The notes beneath the pieces were generated by a model that worked only from the letters and a program-made list of their open reading frames with translations, did not search any database and was not told where the DNA came from. The translations under genes and the position numbers were made by a program. A stretch of DNA of 34,433 bases. It comes from a bacterium (GTDB taxonomy: Bacteria; Actinomycetota; Acidimicrobiia; Acidimicrobiales; RAAP-2). Position 1 is the stretch's first letter. Each line of letters opens with the position of its first letter. Location: the NCBI GenBank assembly GCA_027365055.1, contig DAHXOD010000005.1, positions 1 to 34,433 of the forward strand, given 5' to 3'. Shown one piece after another: positions 15,080 through 23,464 of the stretch.

Positions 15080-17545
15080 ATGGCACACGACCACGGAGCG
15101 GCACCGTCCCACCGAGCGGCACCGTCCCGGCGGTCCGGTCCCCCCGACGACAGCGAGCGCTGGACCGACCTGGTGTCGACCGACCTGGTGACGATCCGGG
15201 AGCGGGCCCGGGCGGTGCGCGACGCCGCGCACGGCCGGCGGGTGACCTACTCGCCCAAGGTGTTCGTACCGCTCACCATGCTGTGCCGCGATCGGTGCGG
15301 GTACTGCACGTTCGCCAAGGCTCCCGCCCGGATCGCGTCGCCCTATCTCGAGCTCGACCAGGTGCTGGCCATCGCCGAGGAGGGGCGCCGGGCCGGATGC
15401 CACGAAGCTCTGTTCACCTTGGGGGAGGCGCCGGAGGAGCGGTATCCGGATGCCCGCCGCTGGCTCGACGACCACGGCTTCGCCACCACAGTCGACTACC
15501 TGGTGGCCGCCTGTGCCGCGGTGCGCGACGAGACCGGTCTCCTCCCCCACGCCAACGCCGGAGCGCTGGCGGCCGGCGAGCTGGCCCGCCTGAGGGAGGT
15601 CAGCGCCAGCCAGGGCATGATGATCGAGACGGTCAACCCGGGGCTGGCCGCCCACCGGTCCGCCCCGGACAAGGCGCCGGAACGACGGCTGGCCACACTC
15701 GAGGCCGCCGGCCAGCTCGCCATCCCGTTCACCACCGGGCTGCTCGTCGGCATCGGCGAGTCACGGCTCGACCGGATCGCCACCTTGGTCGCCATCGCCG
15801 ACAGCCATCGCCGGCATGGCCACGTCCAAGAGGTGATCGTCCAGAACTTCCTCCCCAAGGCGGGCACGTCGATGCACCGGCACCCCGCCTGCCCCAGCGA
15901 CGAGTTCCTCTGGACCATCGCCGCGGCCCGGCTCGTCCTCCCCCCGGAGATCCATCTGCAGGCCCCGCCCAACCTGTCCGACGCCCTGTCGCCCCTCCTA
16001 GAGAGCGGCATCGACGACTGGGGCGGCGTCTCCCCGGTCACCGTCGACCACGTCAACCCCGAGCGGGCCTGGCCCGAGCTGGGCATCCTGCGCGCCGCCA
16101 CCGAGGCAGCCGGTCACACCCTCGCCCCGCGTTTGACCGTCTACCCCGAATTCGCGCTCGGAGCCGACCGGTGGCTGGCTGAGCCGATGCGATTTCCGGT
16201 GCTCGATGCCTCGGACGCCGAAGCGCTCGGCCGGGACCACCCCTGGACCTCGGGGGGCGACGTGCCTCCCCCGATCGTGCTGTCCGCCACGGTCCGTCCC
16301 GCACCGGGACCCCCGGTCGTGGCGACCCTCGCCTCCACCGGCAGCGCGGTCGGCGAGGTCCTCGCCTCGGTCGCCTCGGGGGGCGAGGTGGACACCGACC
16401 AGATCGTGACCCTGTTCAGCGCCCGCGGTCCCGAGGTCAGGGCGGTGGCCGAGGTGGCCGACGATCTCCGCCGGACGCGGGTGGGCGACGAGGTGACCTA
16501 CGTCGTCAACCGCAACATCAACTACACCAACGTCTGCACGTTCAAGTGCCGGTTCTGCGCGTTCTCCAAGGGACCGCTCTCCCTCAACCTGCGCGGCGCG
16601 CCCTACCTGCTCGACCTGGGCGAGATCACCGACCGGGTTCGCGAGGCGGAGGAGCGTGGCGCCACCGAGGTCTGCCTCCAGGGCGGCATCCACCCCAACT
16701 TCGACGGCGACTACTACCTCGACGTGATCCGAGCGGTCCGCGAGGCCTCACCGGCCATCCACATCCACGGGTTCACCGCGCTGGAGGTGACCGAGGGGGC
16801 CCGGCGGAACGGCGTCCCGCTGGCCGAGTACCTGACGGCACTGCGCGATGCCGGGCTGAAGACGTTGCCCGGCACCGCCGCCGAAATTCTCGACGACGAG
16901 GTGCGGGCCGTCCTGTGCCCGGACAAGATCGATACCGACCAGTGGCTCGACGCCCACCGGACCGCCCACAGCGTGGGGCTGCGGTCCAACGTCACCATCA
17001 TGTTCGGAGCGGTCGAGCAGCCGGTGTCGTGGGCCCGGCACCTGGTGCGCACCCGTGATCTGCAACGTGAGACCGGCGGGTTCACCGAGTTCGTCCCGTT
17101 GCCCTTCGTCCACATGGCAACGCCGCTCTACCTGCAGCGCCGGGCCCGGCGAGGTCCCACCTTCCGGGAAACGCTCCTGATGCACGCGGTGGGTCGGATC
17201 GCCTACCGGGACACCATCGAGAACATCCAGGTGAGCTGGGTGAAGATGGGTGTCGACGGGGTTCGCCAGCTCCTCCGGGCCGGGGTCAACGACCTGGGGG
17301 GAACGCTGATGGACGAGAACATCTCGCGGGCAGCCGGCGCCACCCACGGCCAGATGATGGACGTCGACGGGTTTCGGGAGCTCCTGGAGCCCTTGGGACG
17401 GACCTTGGCCCAACGGACCACGTTGTACGGCAGGGTCGCAACCGGGCCCGACGGCGACGCCGGGCATCACGTCGGCACGGGAGCCGCTGGTCGGGGTGGG
17501 GGGACGCCCGCTGTTGCGGCACCACGGCAGGTTGCGGCCCGCTAG
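15080..17545 (+). CDS. fbiC: FO synthase FbiC (fused CofG-CofH radical SAM enzyme)
   Basis: FbiC makes FO, the deazaflavin chromophore of coenzyme F420, from tyrosine and a flavin-pathway pyrimidine using two radical SAM centres. The 821-residue fusion shows both. The CofG half has Cys69-x3-Cys73-x2-Cys76 (CRDRCGYC), then TLGEAPEERYP and NPGLAAHRSAPDKAPERR. The CofH half starts near residue 405, with NRNINYTNVC and Cys486-x3-Cys490-x2-Cys493 (CTFKCRFC), and ends around GGTLMDENISRAAGA. Fusion into one gene is the usual actinobacterial form. The ATG at 15080 starts the frame. Residues 6-17 come from a short in-frame duplication. The last 30 residues are low-complexity Gly/Ala. It follows pgl by 50 nt with its own candidate promoter. 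Confidence 0.97.
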   Translation: MAHDHGAAPSHRAAPSRRSGPPDDSERWTDLVSTDLVTIRERARAVRDAAHGRRVTYSPKVFVPLTMLCRDRCGYCTFAKAPARIASPYLELDQVLAIAEEGRRAGCHEALFTLGEAPEERYPDARRWLDDHGFATTVDYLVAACAAVRDETGLLPHANAGALAAGELARLREVSASQGMMIETVNPGLAAHRSAPDKAPERRLATLEAAGQLAIPFTTGLLVGIGESRLDRIATLVAIADSHRRHGHVQEVIVQNFLPKAGTSMHRHPACPSDEFLWTIAAARLVLPPEIHLQAPPNLSDALSPLLESGIDDWGGVSPVTVDHVNPERAWPELGILRAATEAAGHTLAPRLTVYPEFALGADRWLAEPMRFPVLDASDAEALGRDHPWTSGGDVPPPIVLSATVRPAPGPPVVATLASTGSAVGEVLASVASGGEVDTDQIVTLFSARGPEVRAVAEVADDLRRTRVGDEVTYVVNRNINYTNVCTFKCRFCAFSKGPLSLNLRGAPYLLDLGEITDRVREAEERGATEVCLQGGIHPNFDGDYYLDVIRAVREASPAIHIHGFTALEVTEGARRNGVPLAEYLTALRDAGLKTLPGTAAEILDDEVRAVLCPDKIDTDQWLDAHRTAHSVGLRSNVTIMFGAVEQPVSWARHLVRTRDLQRETGGFTEFVPLPFVHMATPLYLQRRARRGPTFRETLLMHAVGRIAYRDTIENIQVSWVKMGVDGVRQLLRAGVNDLGGTLMDENISRAAGATHGQMMDVDGFRELLEPLGRTLAQRTTLYGRVATGPDGDAGHHVGTGAAGRGGGTPAVAAPRQVAAR
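15096..15128 (+). repeat. Two-copy 15-bp repeat (period 18) at the start of fbiC
   Basis: GAGCGGCACCGTCCC occurs at 15096-15110 and 15114-15128, separated by ACC. The period is a multiple of three, so the frame is kept and residues 6-17 read as two AAPS-containing units in the variable N-terminus. Confidence 0.9.
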
Positions 17546-17634
17546 GAAGCCGGTGACCCCCGGGCAGCCGACGGACCTCCGCTCCGGGGAACGGATCGAC
17601 GCGGTCGGGGCTCCGAGCGGCAAGGATCGGTGCC

Positions 17635-18397
17635 ATGGCCACCGACGCGGCGATCCAGGCGGCATGCAACAACGCTCGGTGGTGCGACACCGTCTGTCGT
17701 GCCCACGGCCTGGCGACTGCCTTCTCGGCGGATGCATGGGTCAGCCGCAGCCCGGTCCCTCCGCTGTATCCGAACCTCGTCACGCTGTCCCTCGGGAGTG
17801 TCGACCGACAACCGGGTCGTGTCAGCGAGCTGAGGTCGTCGCTCGGGGATCGGGGATGGGCGGTCAAGGACAGCTTCAGCGCCCTGGACCGCGCGCCCGA
17901 GGGCTTCGAGACCTTGTTCGACGCCGAGTGGGTGTGCCGGGCTGCCGGGGATGAGGTCGTGCCGTCGGATCCCGCCCTGGTCGTCTCGAGGGTCCGGTCC
18001 CGTGAACGTCTGCTCGCTTGAGAGGCCGCCTGGCGCCCCGGGGACGCAGGTCCGAGTCGGTGGGTCCCCGTCTTTCCGGCGGTTCTGCTCGGAGACGCCG
18101 ACGTCGCCTTTCTGGGGGTGGCCGACGGCCCCGATCTGATGGGGCGCGTCATCACGAGCCGGGCCGCCGAGGCGGTGGGGATCACGAACATGTTCTGCCG
18201 GCGGGGCCCGCAGCGACACGTTGCGGCTGCGTGCCTGCCGTGCAGTGATGGCCCTCTGGCCGGGTCTTCCCTTGGTGTCCTACGCGTCCGGCAGGGACCT
18301 GACCGCCCTTCGCCGCCTTGGCGTTCGTGACGCCGACGGGCTGAGGGTCTGGAGGCACGCACGAGCTCGTGGCGGGCTGCGGTCAGACCGGCCTTGA
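17635..18397 (+). pseudogene. Broken gene: one in-frame stop and one frameshift (possible acetyltransferase-like protein)
   Basis: The ATG at 17635, with AAGGA 8 nt upstream, opens a frame starting MATDAAIQAACNNARWCDTVCRAHG. It stops at TGA 18019-18021 after 128 codons. The same frame then continues for about 75 coherent codons (EAAWRPGDAG, FPAVLLGDADVAFLGVADG, SRAAEAVGITNMF). At about 18238-18245 the coding sense moves one frame on, giving VMALWPGLPLVSYASGRDLTALRRLGV and ending LRVWRH...; stop at 18395-18397. The joined product would be about 250 residues. Its end resembles the C-terminus of GNAT-like proteins, but the family assignment is tentative and from memory. The TGA probably replaces a TGG tryptophan codon. 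Two independent lesions indicate a pseudogene rather than sequencing error, though a low-quality assembly could mimic one of them. Confidence 0.7.
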
Positions 18398-18912
18398 CCT
18401 GGTGGACCTCACCGAACCGGGGCCAGTTCCACCCAACGGTGCAGGCGGGCACCAGCGTGCAGGGTGAGCGGACTCCCTGCCCCTGGCTGCGCCACCGCTC
18501 CCGTTGGTGATGGAGACGGCGCGTCGCCTACCGGGCGATTCGAGTCGACCCGCATGATCGCACCACCTGTCGCCCGGGTGCTGCTCGGCCGGGACCGGAT
18601 CGAGTCCGACCGGTCCGTTCCGTTGCACAGCCACTTCGGCCTCGACTCGTTCTACTGCCGGTCGGAGTGGACGGGGCCCACGGGAAAGGCGGCGAGGAAG
18701 GAGACATCGGACGGTGCCGGTGCCCAAGGCCGCCGGTCCCCTGCAGGTGGCCTGTCACGGCGCACCGTCGCCACCTGCGTGCACGATCGACGGACCGCTC
18801 CTCGGAGGCTCGGCGCACGAGCTGACACGCGCGGCCGTGACTGGTGACCGGCACGGTCCGCCTACCGGGTTCGACTCGGTCCACCGCCGATCCTGTTCGT
18901 CCACCATCCCGT
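18398..18912. other. About 515 nt with no supported gene
   Basis: This is convergent intergenic DNA between the pseudogene and the small helical protein gene. Several frames are open by chance on both strands, but none shows a recognisable motif, a ribosome-binding site or a consistent amino-acid composition. CGCCTACCGGG occurs twice (18525-18535 and 18859-18869), each followed by a related TTCGA(G/C)TCG stretch, so there may be a diverged repeat. It may be decayed coding DNA. No clear terminator hairpin was found. Confidence 0.5.
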
Positions 18913-19242
18913 TCACACCAGGCCCGGGCCACCTCCGTCGGAACCGGACGCCCGGGTCATCAGCTGCACGGCCTTGTCCACCGAGCGTCGGGCCCGGGTG
19001 AGCACCTTCTCCTCCGCCACGAGGGCGTCTGCCAGCAGCCTGTCCGCTGCCGCCCTGCCCGTGTCCCCGTCTGCCACCGGATCCTCGCCCGGATTCCCGG
19101 ACCGCCCGTGGCGCCCGGCAACCGCACCACCACCACCACGCAACACGTCTGCCGCCCAGTGCAGGCGGTCCAAGGCCAGTTCGGCCAAGGTCTCGGCCAC
19201 TGACGTCAGCTGCTCGACGACCTCCTCCGTCCCGTCGATCAC
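18913..19242 (-). CDS. Small helical protein coupled to acyl-CoA ligase (unknown function)
   Basis: This 109-residue protein of unrecognised family is predicted to be two helical segments. The first is EEVVEQLTSVAETLAELALDRL at about residues 6-28, and the second is AAADRLLADALVAEEKVLTRAR near residues 65-86. They are joined by a Gly/Arg/Asp-rich linker. It has no membrane helix and no cysteine. The GTG at 19242 overlaps the stop of the ligase gene as GTGA (19239-19242), so it is translated in coupling with the ligase. The frame runs open further upstream, but there it is an antisense shadow. The coupling suggests an accessory or partner of the ligase; that is inference only. Confidence 0.65.
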   Translation of the reverse strand: MIDGTEEVVEQLTSVAETLAELALDRLHWAADVLRGGGGAVAGRHGRSGNPGEDPVADGDTGRAAADRLLADALVAEEKVLTRARRSVDKAVQLMTRASGSDGGGPGLV

Positions 19243-20885
19243 GACCCGGGGCCGGGCGGAGGTGCTACCTCGACGACCTCGAGTGCCCCGTCTGCATGCT
19301 GGGCACGCAGCACTTTTTTGTCGACTTTCCCCACGCTCGTCTTCGGCAGCTCGTCGATGAAGGTCCAGTGCTCGGGCATCCACCAGCGCGACCCCTTGCC
19401 GTCGAGGTGGGCCACCAGCTCGTCGGCCGTCACAGTCGATCCCTCGTTGCGCACCACCGCCACCAACGGGCGCTCGCTCCACTTCGGATCCGGCACCGCG
19501 ACCACTGCCGCTTCGTGGACATCCGGATGGGCCATCACCTCGTTCTCGAGCTCCACCGACGAGATCCACTCCCCCCCGGACTTGATCACGTCCTTGGTGC
19601 GGTCGGTGATCTGCATAAAGCCGCGACCGTCCAACGTGCCCACGTCGCCCGTCCGCAGCCAACCGTCGTGGAAGCGGTCGCTGTCCGGGTCGCGGTAGTA
19701 GCCCCCGGTGATCCACGGTCCTCGCACCTCAAACTCCCCCACCGTCACGCCGTCACGGGGAAGCTCGCTCCCGTCGTCCGCGCAGGTGCGGATCGCCACC
19801 CCGGGGAGCACCCGGCCGGTCTTGGTCCTCCATTCGAGCTCCGCGTCCGTAGGCGTCCCCCGCGGCGGGATGCCCAACGCGCACAGCGGGCTGGTCTCGG
19901 TCATCCCCCACCCCTGCAGGAGCTCGATCCCGAACTGCCGGTCGAACCGCTCGAACAGCGAGCGCGGCACCGCGGCACCGCCGGCCACCACCATCCGCAC
20001 CGACGACAGGTCGACCGGACTGGTCTCCGCGTAACGGAGCAGATCGTTCCAGATGGTGGGCACACCGGCCGCCAGGGTCGGGCGGCACGCGGCAAAGGCG
20101 GCAGCGAGCGGAGCAGCCTGGAGGTACTGCTGGGGCATCACCAGGTCAGCTCCCACCAGGAACGCCGCATACGGGGTGCCCCAGGCGTTGACATGGAACA
20201 TGGGCACCACGGTGAGCACCCGGTCGAGATGGTTCACCCCGAGGGACGCCGCCGAGCTGACCGCCAGCGAGTGGAGGAAGGTCGACCGGTGGCTGTACAC
20301 CACACCCTTGGGGTTCCCAGTGGTGCCCGAGGTGTAGCACATCGAGGATGCCTGCCGTTCGTCGAGGACCGGCCACTCGTACCCGGCTGACTCCGCGGCG
20401 AGCAGCGCTTCGTAGTCGGAGACCGGCCCGAAGGCGTACTCGGCCCCCTCCTCCCCCCCGGCGACGATCACGTGGGTCACCGTGGTGAGGCGGTCCCACA
20501 CCGCCGCGAGCAGCGGAGCCAGCGAGGCGTCGACGATGATCACCTTGTCCTCGCCGTGATTGACGATGTAGGCCAGCTGTTCGGCGTAGAGGCGCACGTT
20601 CAGCGTATGGAGCACCGCACCCATCGACGGGACGGCCAGGTACGCCTCGAGGTGGCGCTGGTTGTTCCACATGAAGGTCCCGACCCGATCGTCCCGACCC
20701 ACGCCGAGCCGGCTCAGCGCAGCAGCCAGTCGCTCGGCCCGCTCGCCGACCTCGGCGAACGTCGCCTCGACATGCTCGCCGTCCGGGCCGGTCACCGTCA
20801 GGACCCTGCTGTCACCGTAGACCTGCTGTCCATGTCGCAGAATGTCGCTCACGAGCATCGGTGCGTCCTGCATCGTGCTGAGCAT
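19239..20885 (-). CDS. AMP-forming fatty acyl-CoA ligase
   Basis: This enzyme activates a fatty acid to its CoA thioester through an acyl-adenylate. The 548-residue product has the AMP-binding P-loop YTSGTTGNPKGVVYSHR (184-200), the motif GWGMTETSPLCALG, the hinge region GWLRTGDVGTLDGRGFMQITDRTKD, and the C-terminal catalytic Lys520 in LPKTSVGKVDKK. The N-terminus MLSTMQDAPMLVSDILRHG and overall pattern resemble AlkK-type medium/long-chain ligases, but chain length cannot be fixed from sequence. The ATG at 20885 has GGGGAGG about 8 nt upstream, a good ribosome-binding site. TAAGCT at 20933-20938 is a possible -10 box. It is followed, with GTGA overlap, by a small helical protein gene. Confidence 0.93.
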   Translation of the reverse strand: MLSTMQDAPMLVSDILRHGQQVYGDSRVLTVTGPDGEHVEATFAEVGERAERLAAALSRLGVGRDDRVGTFMWNNQRHLEAYLAVPSMGAVLHTLNVRLYAEQLAYIVNHGEDKVIIVDASLAPLLAAVWDRLTTVTHVIVAGGEEGAEYAFGPVSDYEALLAAESAGYEWPVLDERQASSMCYTSGTTGNPKGVVYSHRSTFLHSLAVSSAASLGVNHLDRVLTVVPMFHVNAWGTPYAAFLVGADLVMPQQYLQAAPLAAAFAACRPTLAAGVPTIWNDLLRYAETSPVDLSSVRMVVAGGAAVPRSLFERFDRQFGIELLQGWGMTETSPLCALGIPPRGTPTDAELEWRTKTGRVLPGVAIRTCADDGSELPRDGVTVGEFEVRGPWITGGYYRDPDSDRFHDGWLRTGDVGTLDGRGFMQITDRTKDVIKSGGEWISSVELENEVMAHPDVHEAAVVAVPDPKWSERPLVAVVRNEGSTVTADELVAHLDGKGSRWWMPEHWTFIDELPKTSVGKVDKKVLRAQHADGALEVVEVAPPPGPGS

Positions 20886-21126
20886 GGTGCTACCTCCCCG
20901 GGGTCGTTCCGGACGCCGGTGCGCCCGCCCGGAGCTTACCGACCCCACCGGGGAAGGATGCCCTTGAGACGAGCTCGCTGCGGTGGTGTAATGGGAGCGC
21001 CTCCGCGATTCGGCGCCCGACGCTTCGGATGTCCCGGTCGCCACGCTCGTGAGCCGGGCAGCCCACCACAGACCGCGTGCGATCTCCCCCCGGGGATCGC
21101 ACCTCCGTGTTGACGAGGTGGTTCCG
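20886..21126. promoter_or_regulatory. Divergent acyl-CoA ligase / NlpC-P60 intergenic region
   Basis: This 241-nt gap holds TAAGCT (20933-20938, minus) as a candidate ligase -10 box. On the plus strand a stem can form between GCGATC-T-CCCC (21079-21089) and GGGGATCGC (21092-21100), with one bulged T and a 2-nt loop. It ends 26 nt before the hydrolase ATG. Such a hairpin could affect translation or mRNA stability. No tRNA and no known riboswitch core was recognised. Confidence 0.35.
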
Positions 21127-22065
21127 ATGGGCAAGGCGATGGCGGTCCTGGGTGGCTTTCTCACGCTGGCGATTGCCGGCGTGGTTGTCGTCGGGAGTGT
21201 GGCCGCGGCGGCGGTCCTCGGTGCGCTCGGCACCCCGGTCGGGACACTCGGGGCGAGCCCAGGGGGCAGCGGCGTCCCGTACCTGCACGCCGGTCCGGCC
21301 GTCCCCACCGGCTGGATCGCCCTCTACCACCACGGGGCCGCGACCTGCCCCGGCCTCCCCTGGTCGGTGCTGGCCGCCATCGGCACGGTCGAGTCCGGGA
21401 GTGGCACCTCGACGGCCACCGGTGTCCACGCTGGGGCGAACCCGGCCGGTGCCGAAGGTCCGATGCAGTTCGAACCGGCCACGTTCGCCGCGTTCGCCAC
21501 CGTCGGGCCGGGTGGCGCCACCCCTCCATCTCCCTACGACCCGGTCGATGCGGTCTACTCGGCCGCCCGGATGCTCTGCACCAACGGAGGGGGCGGTCCG
21601 GCCACCCTGACCACTGCGGTGGAGGACTACAACCACTCCACCGTCTACGTCCACACCGTCTTGACACTGGCCCTCGCCCTCGGTGACGACCCGTCGCTCA
21701 CCACCACCGTGGCTGCCGCGCTGGAGTTCGCCGGTGCTCAGCTCGGCGTCCCCTACCTGTGGGGCGGCACCGGAGCCGGGGGCTTCGACTGCTCCGGACT
21801 CACCCAGGCCGCCTACGCCCACGCCGGCGTGTCGCTACCCCGGGTCGCTCAGGATCAGTTCGACGCCACCCCCCGAGTCCCCGCGAACTCGGCGGTGCTG
21901 CCCGGTGATCTGTTGTTCTTCGGGGACGGGCCCACGGGGGTGGACCACGTCGGCATGTACGTGGGAGCCGGTGAGATGATCGACGCTCCGCACGCCGGTG
22001 CCACCGTCCGCCTCGACAACGCCGACTGGTCGGGCCTGGTGGGCGTCACCCGACCCACCGCCTAG
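21127..22065 (+). CDS. Secreted/anchored peptidoglycan hydrolase: lysozyme-like plus NlpC/P60 domains
   Basis: This bifunctional cell-wall enzyme has 312 residues. Residues 5-33 form a hydrophobic signal or anchor helix. Residues about 60-185 look like a lytic-transglycosylase fold, with the likely catalytic Glu90 in AAIGTVESG, GPMQFEPATF and AVEDYNHS. Residues 195-310 are an NlpC/P60 cysteine peptidase with Cys222 (FDCSGLTQAAY), His274 (VDHVGMYVG) and His289 (APHAG). The first domain would cut glycan strands and the second would cut stem peptides. The ATG at 21127 has GAGGTGG 5 nt upstream and puts the hydrophobic segment right at the N-terminus, which decides the start. A possible leader hairpin precedes it. 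Confidence 0.93.
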   Translation: MGKAMAVLGGFLTLAIAGVVVVGSVAAAAVLGALGTPVGTLGASPGGSGVPYLHAGPAVPTGWIALYHHGAATCPGLPWSVLAAIGTVESGSGTSTATGVHAGANPAGAEGPMQFEPATFAAFATVGPGGATPPSPYDPVDAVYSAARMLCTNGGGGPATLTTAVEDYNHSTVYVHTVLTLALALGDDPSLTTTVAAALEFAGAQLGVPYLWGGTGAGGFDCSGLTQAAYAHAGVSLPRVAQDQFDATPRVPANSAVLPGDLLFFGDGPTGVDHVGMYVGAGEMIDAPHAGATVRLDNADWSGLVGVTRPTA

Positions 22066-22093
22066 CACCCACCGGCGCGCACCCGCCGGCGCG
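22066..22093 (+). repeat. Two-copy 14-bp tandem repeat just after the NlpC/P60 stop
   Basis: CACCCACCGGCGCG (22066-22079) and CACCCGCCGGCGCG (22080-22093) are adjacent and differ at one base. The first copy begins directly after the stop codon. Confidence 0.8.
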
Positions 22094-22127
22094 GCCGTCG
22101 GGCTAGCGTCCCGTCGGGGGTGACGAT

Positions 22128-23435
22128 GTGACCGACGATCGGGAACCGGCCGCACGGGACGAAACGGCTGCCGCGCTGTCTGGCCGCAGTGTCCCCGAGC
22201 GCGCCCCGACAGCGAGGAACGGGCGACCGCAGTCGTCCGGGTCGGTCGAGCCCGCCGACCGGTCGAGTCCCGCCTTCCAGCCCGCCTCGCTCGGACCAGT
22301 GGCCCTGCGGAACCGGATCGTCAAGGCGGCGACCTTCGAAGGGGCCACCCCGCATGGCACGGTCGGCCCGGCACTCGTCGACTTCCATGCCCGGGTCGCC
22401 GAAGGTGGAGCGGCCCTGTCGACGGTCGCCTACCTGGCTGTCTCCCCCGAGGGGCGCACCGACCGGCACTGTGTCGTCCTCGGCGATGCCGCCCTCCCCG
22501 GACTGCGGCAGGTGACCGACGCCGTCCACCGGGCCGGTGCGGCAGCATCGGCCCAGCTCGGCCACGCCGGTCCGGTGGCGAACGGACGTTCCAACCGGTC
22601 GGCCGTCCTGTCACCCTCCGGTGGGTTCACACCGACCGGCCCCCGCCTGCGCGCCGCCAGCGGGGCCGATATCGCCCGGATCACCGACGACTTCCGCCGG
22701 GCCGCCGCCGTCGCCGAGGCAGCGGGGTTCGATGCGGTGGAGATCCACCTCGGCCACTCGTACCTGCTCAGCGCGTTCTTGAGCCCCCGGCTCAACCGCC
22801 GGACCGACCAGTGGGGTGGGACGTTGGAGCGTCGTGCCCGGTTCCCCCGCCAGGTGGTCCGTGCGGTCCGTGAGGGGGTCGGCCCCCGGATGGCGGTCAC
22901 CGCCAAGCTCAACATGGCCGACGGGGTCCCCGGCGGGTTCTGGCTCGACGAGAGCATCGAATTCGCCACCATGCTCCAGTCGGACGGCGACGTCGATGCC
23001 GTCACCCTCACCGGGGGAAGCTCGCTGGCCAATCCCATGTACCTCTTCCGGGGCGAGGTCCCCCGGCGCGAGTTCGCGGCCACGCTCCCGGCACCCCTGC
23101 GACTGGGGTTCCGGGCCCTCGGCGGTCGGTTCCTGCGCGAGTACCCGTTCGAAGAGGCCTTCTTCCTCCCCTACGCCCGCCAGTTCCTCGCCGCCCTGGA
23201 CCTACCCTTGGTGCTCCTCGGTGGCATCAACCGCCTGGACACCGTCGATGCCGCCCTGACCGAGGGGTTCGCGTTCGTCGCCATGGCCCGGGCCCTGCTC
23301 CGCCAACCGGACCTGGTCGAGCAGTTCCGCCGCGGGGAGGCGGCGGAAGGGCTGTGCGTCCACTGCAACAAGTGCATGCCGACCATCTACCGCGGCACCC
23401 GCTGCGTGCTCGTCGACGGCCGGACGGTGCGATGA
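22128..23435 (+). CDS. Old Yellow Enzyme-type NADH:flavin oxidoreductase with C-terminal cysteine cluster
   Basis: This predicted FMN-dependent ene-reductase or related oxidoreductase has 435 residues. The first 45 are a disordered, variable extension. The TIM barrel follows: LRNRIVKAATFEG near residue 60, SAQLGHAG, FDAVEIHLGHSYLLSAFLSPRLN (FMN and substrate-site helix), NRRTDQWGG, TAKLNMADG and LPLVLLGGI. After the barrel comes CVHCNKCMPTIYRGTRC, four cysteines reminiscent of the 4Fe-4S motif of the dienoyl-CoA reductase/TMADH branch. The protein then ends within ten residues, without the extra FAD/NAD(P) domains of that branch. The start is GTG at 22128, with GGGGGTG about 6 nt upstream and a TAGCGT box at 22104-22109. 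The substrate is unknown. Confidence 0.88.
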   Translation: MTDDREPAARDETAAALSGRSVPERAPTARNGRPQSSGSVEPADRSSPAFQPASLGPVALRNRIVKAATFEGATPHGTVGPALVDFHARVAEGGAALSTVAYLAVSPEGRTDRHCVVLGDAALPGLRQVTDAVHRAGAAASAQLGHAGPVANGRSNRSAVLSPSGGFTPTGPRLRAASGADIARITDDFRRAAAVAEAAGFDAVEIHLGHSYLLSAFLSPRLNRRTDQWGGTLERRARFPRQVVRAVREGVGPRMAVTAKLNMADGVPGGFWLDESIEFATMLQSDGDVDAVTLTGGSSLANPMYLFRGEVPRREFAATLPAPLRLGFRALGGRFLREYPFEEAFFLPYARQFLAALDLPLVLLGGINRLDTVDAALTEGFAFVAMARALLRQPDLVEQFRRGEAAEGLCVHCNKCMPTIYRGTRCVLVDGRTVR

Positions 23436-23464
23436 TCCGGGTGCGCTGAGCCGCGGACCGGCGA

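Noticed and set aside
18019-18021. TGA recoded as Trp or selenocysteine in the broken gene
   Set aside because: TGA is the normal stop of most genes here, no SECIS-like element was apparent, and the separate frameshift downstream already disables the gene.
18790-18892. tRNA-like 3' end (GGGTTCGACTCGGTCCACC)
   Set aside because: The T-stem does not pair properly (G opposite G) and no 5' acceptor or anticodon arm is found.
20980-21050. tRNA-like segment (GTGGTGTAATGGGAGCGCC)
   Set aside because: A D-arm-like start is present, but no T-loop GTTCRA or matching acceptor stem follows.
20990-21126. c-di-AMP (ydaO-type) riboswitch before the NlpC/P60 gene
   Set aside because: A hairpin exists, but the conserved ydaO core sequences were not recognised.
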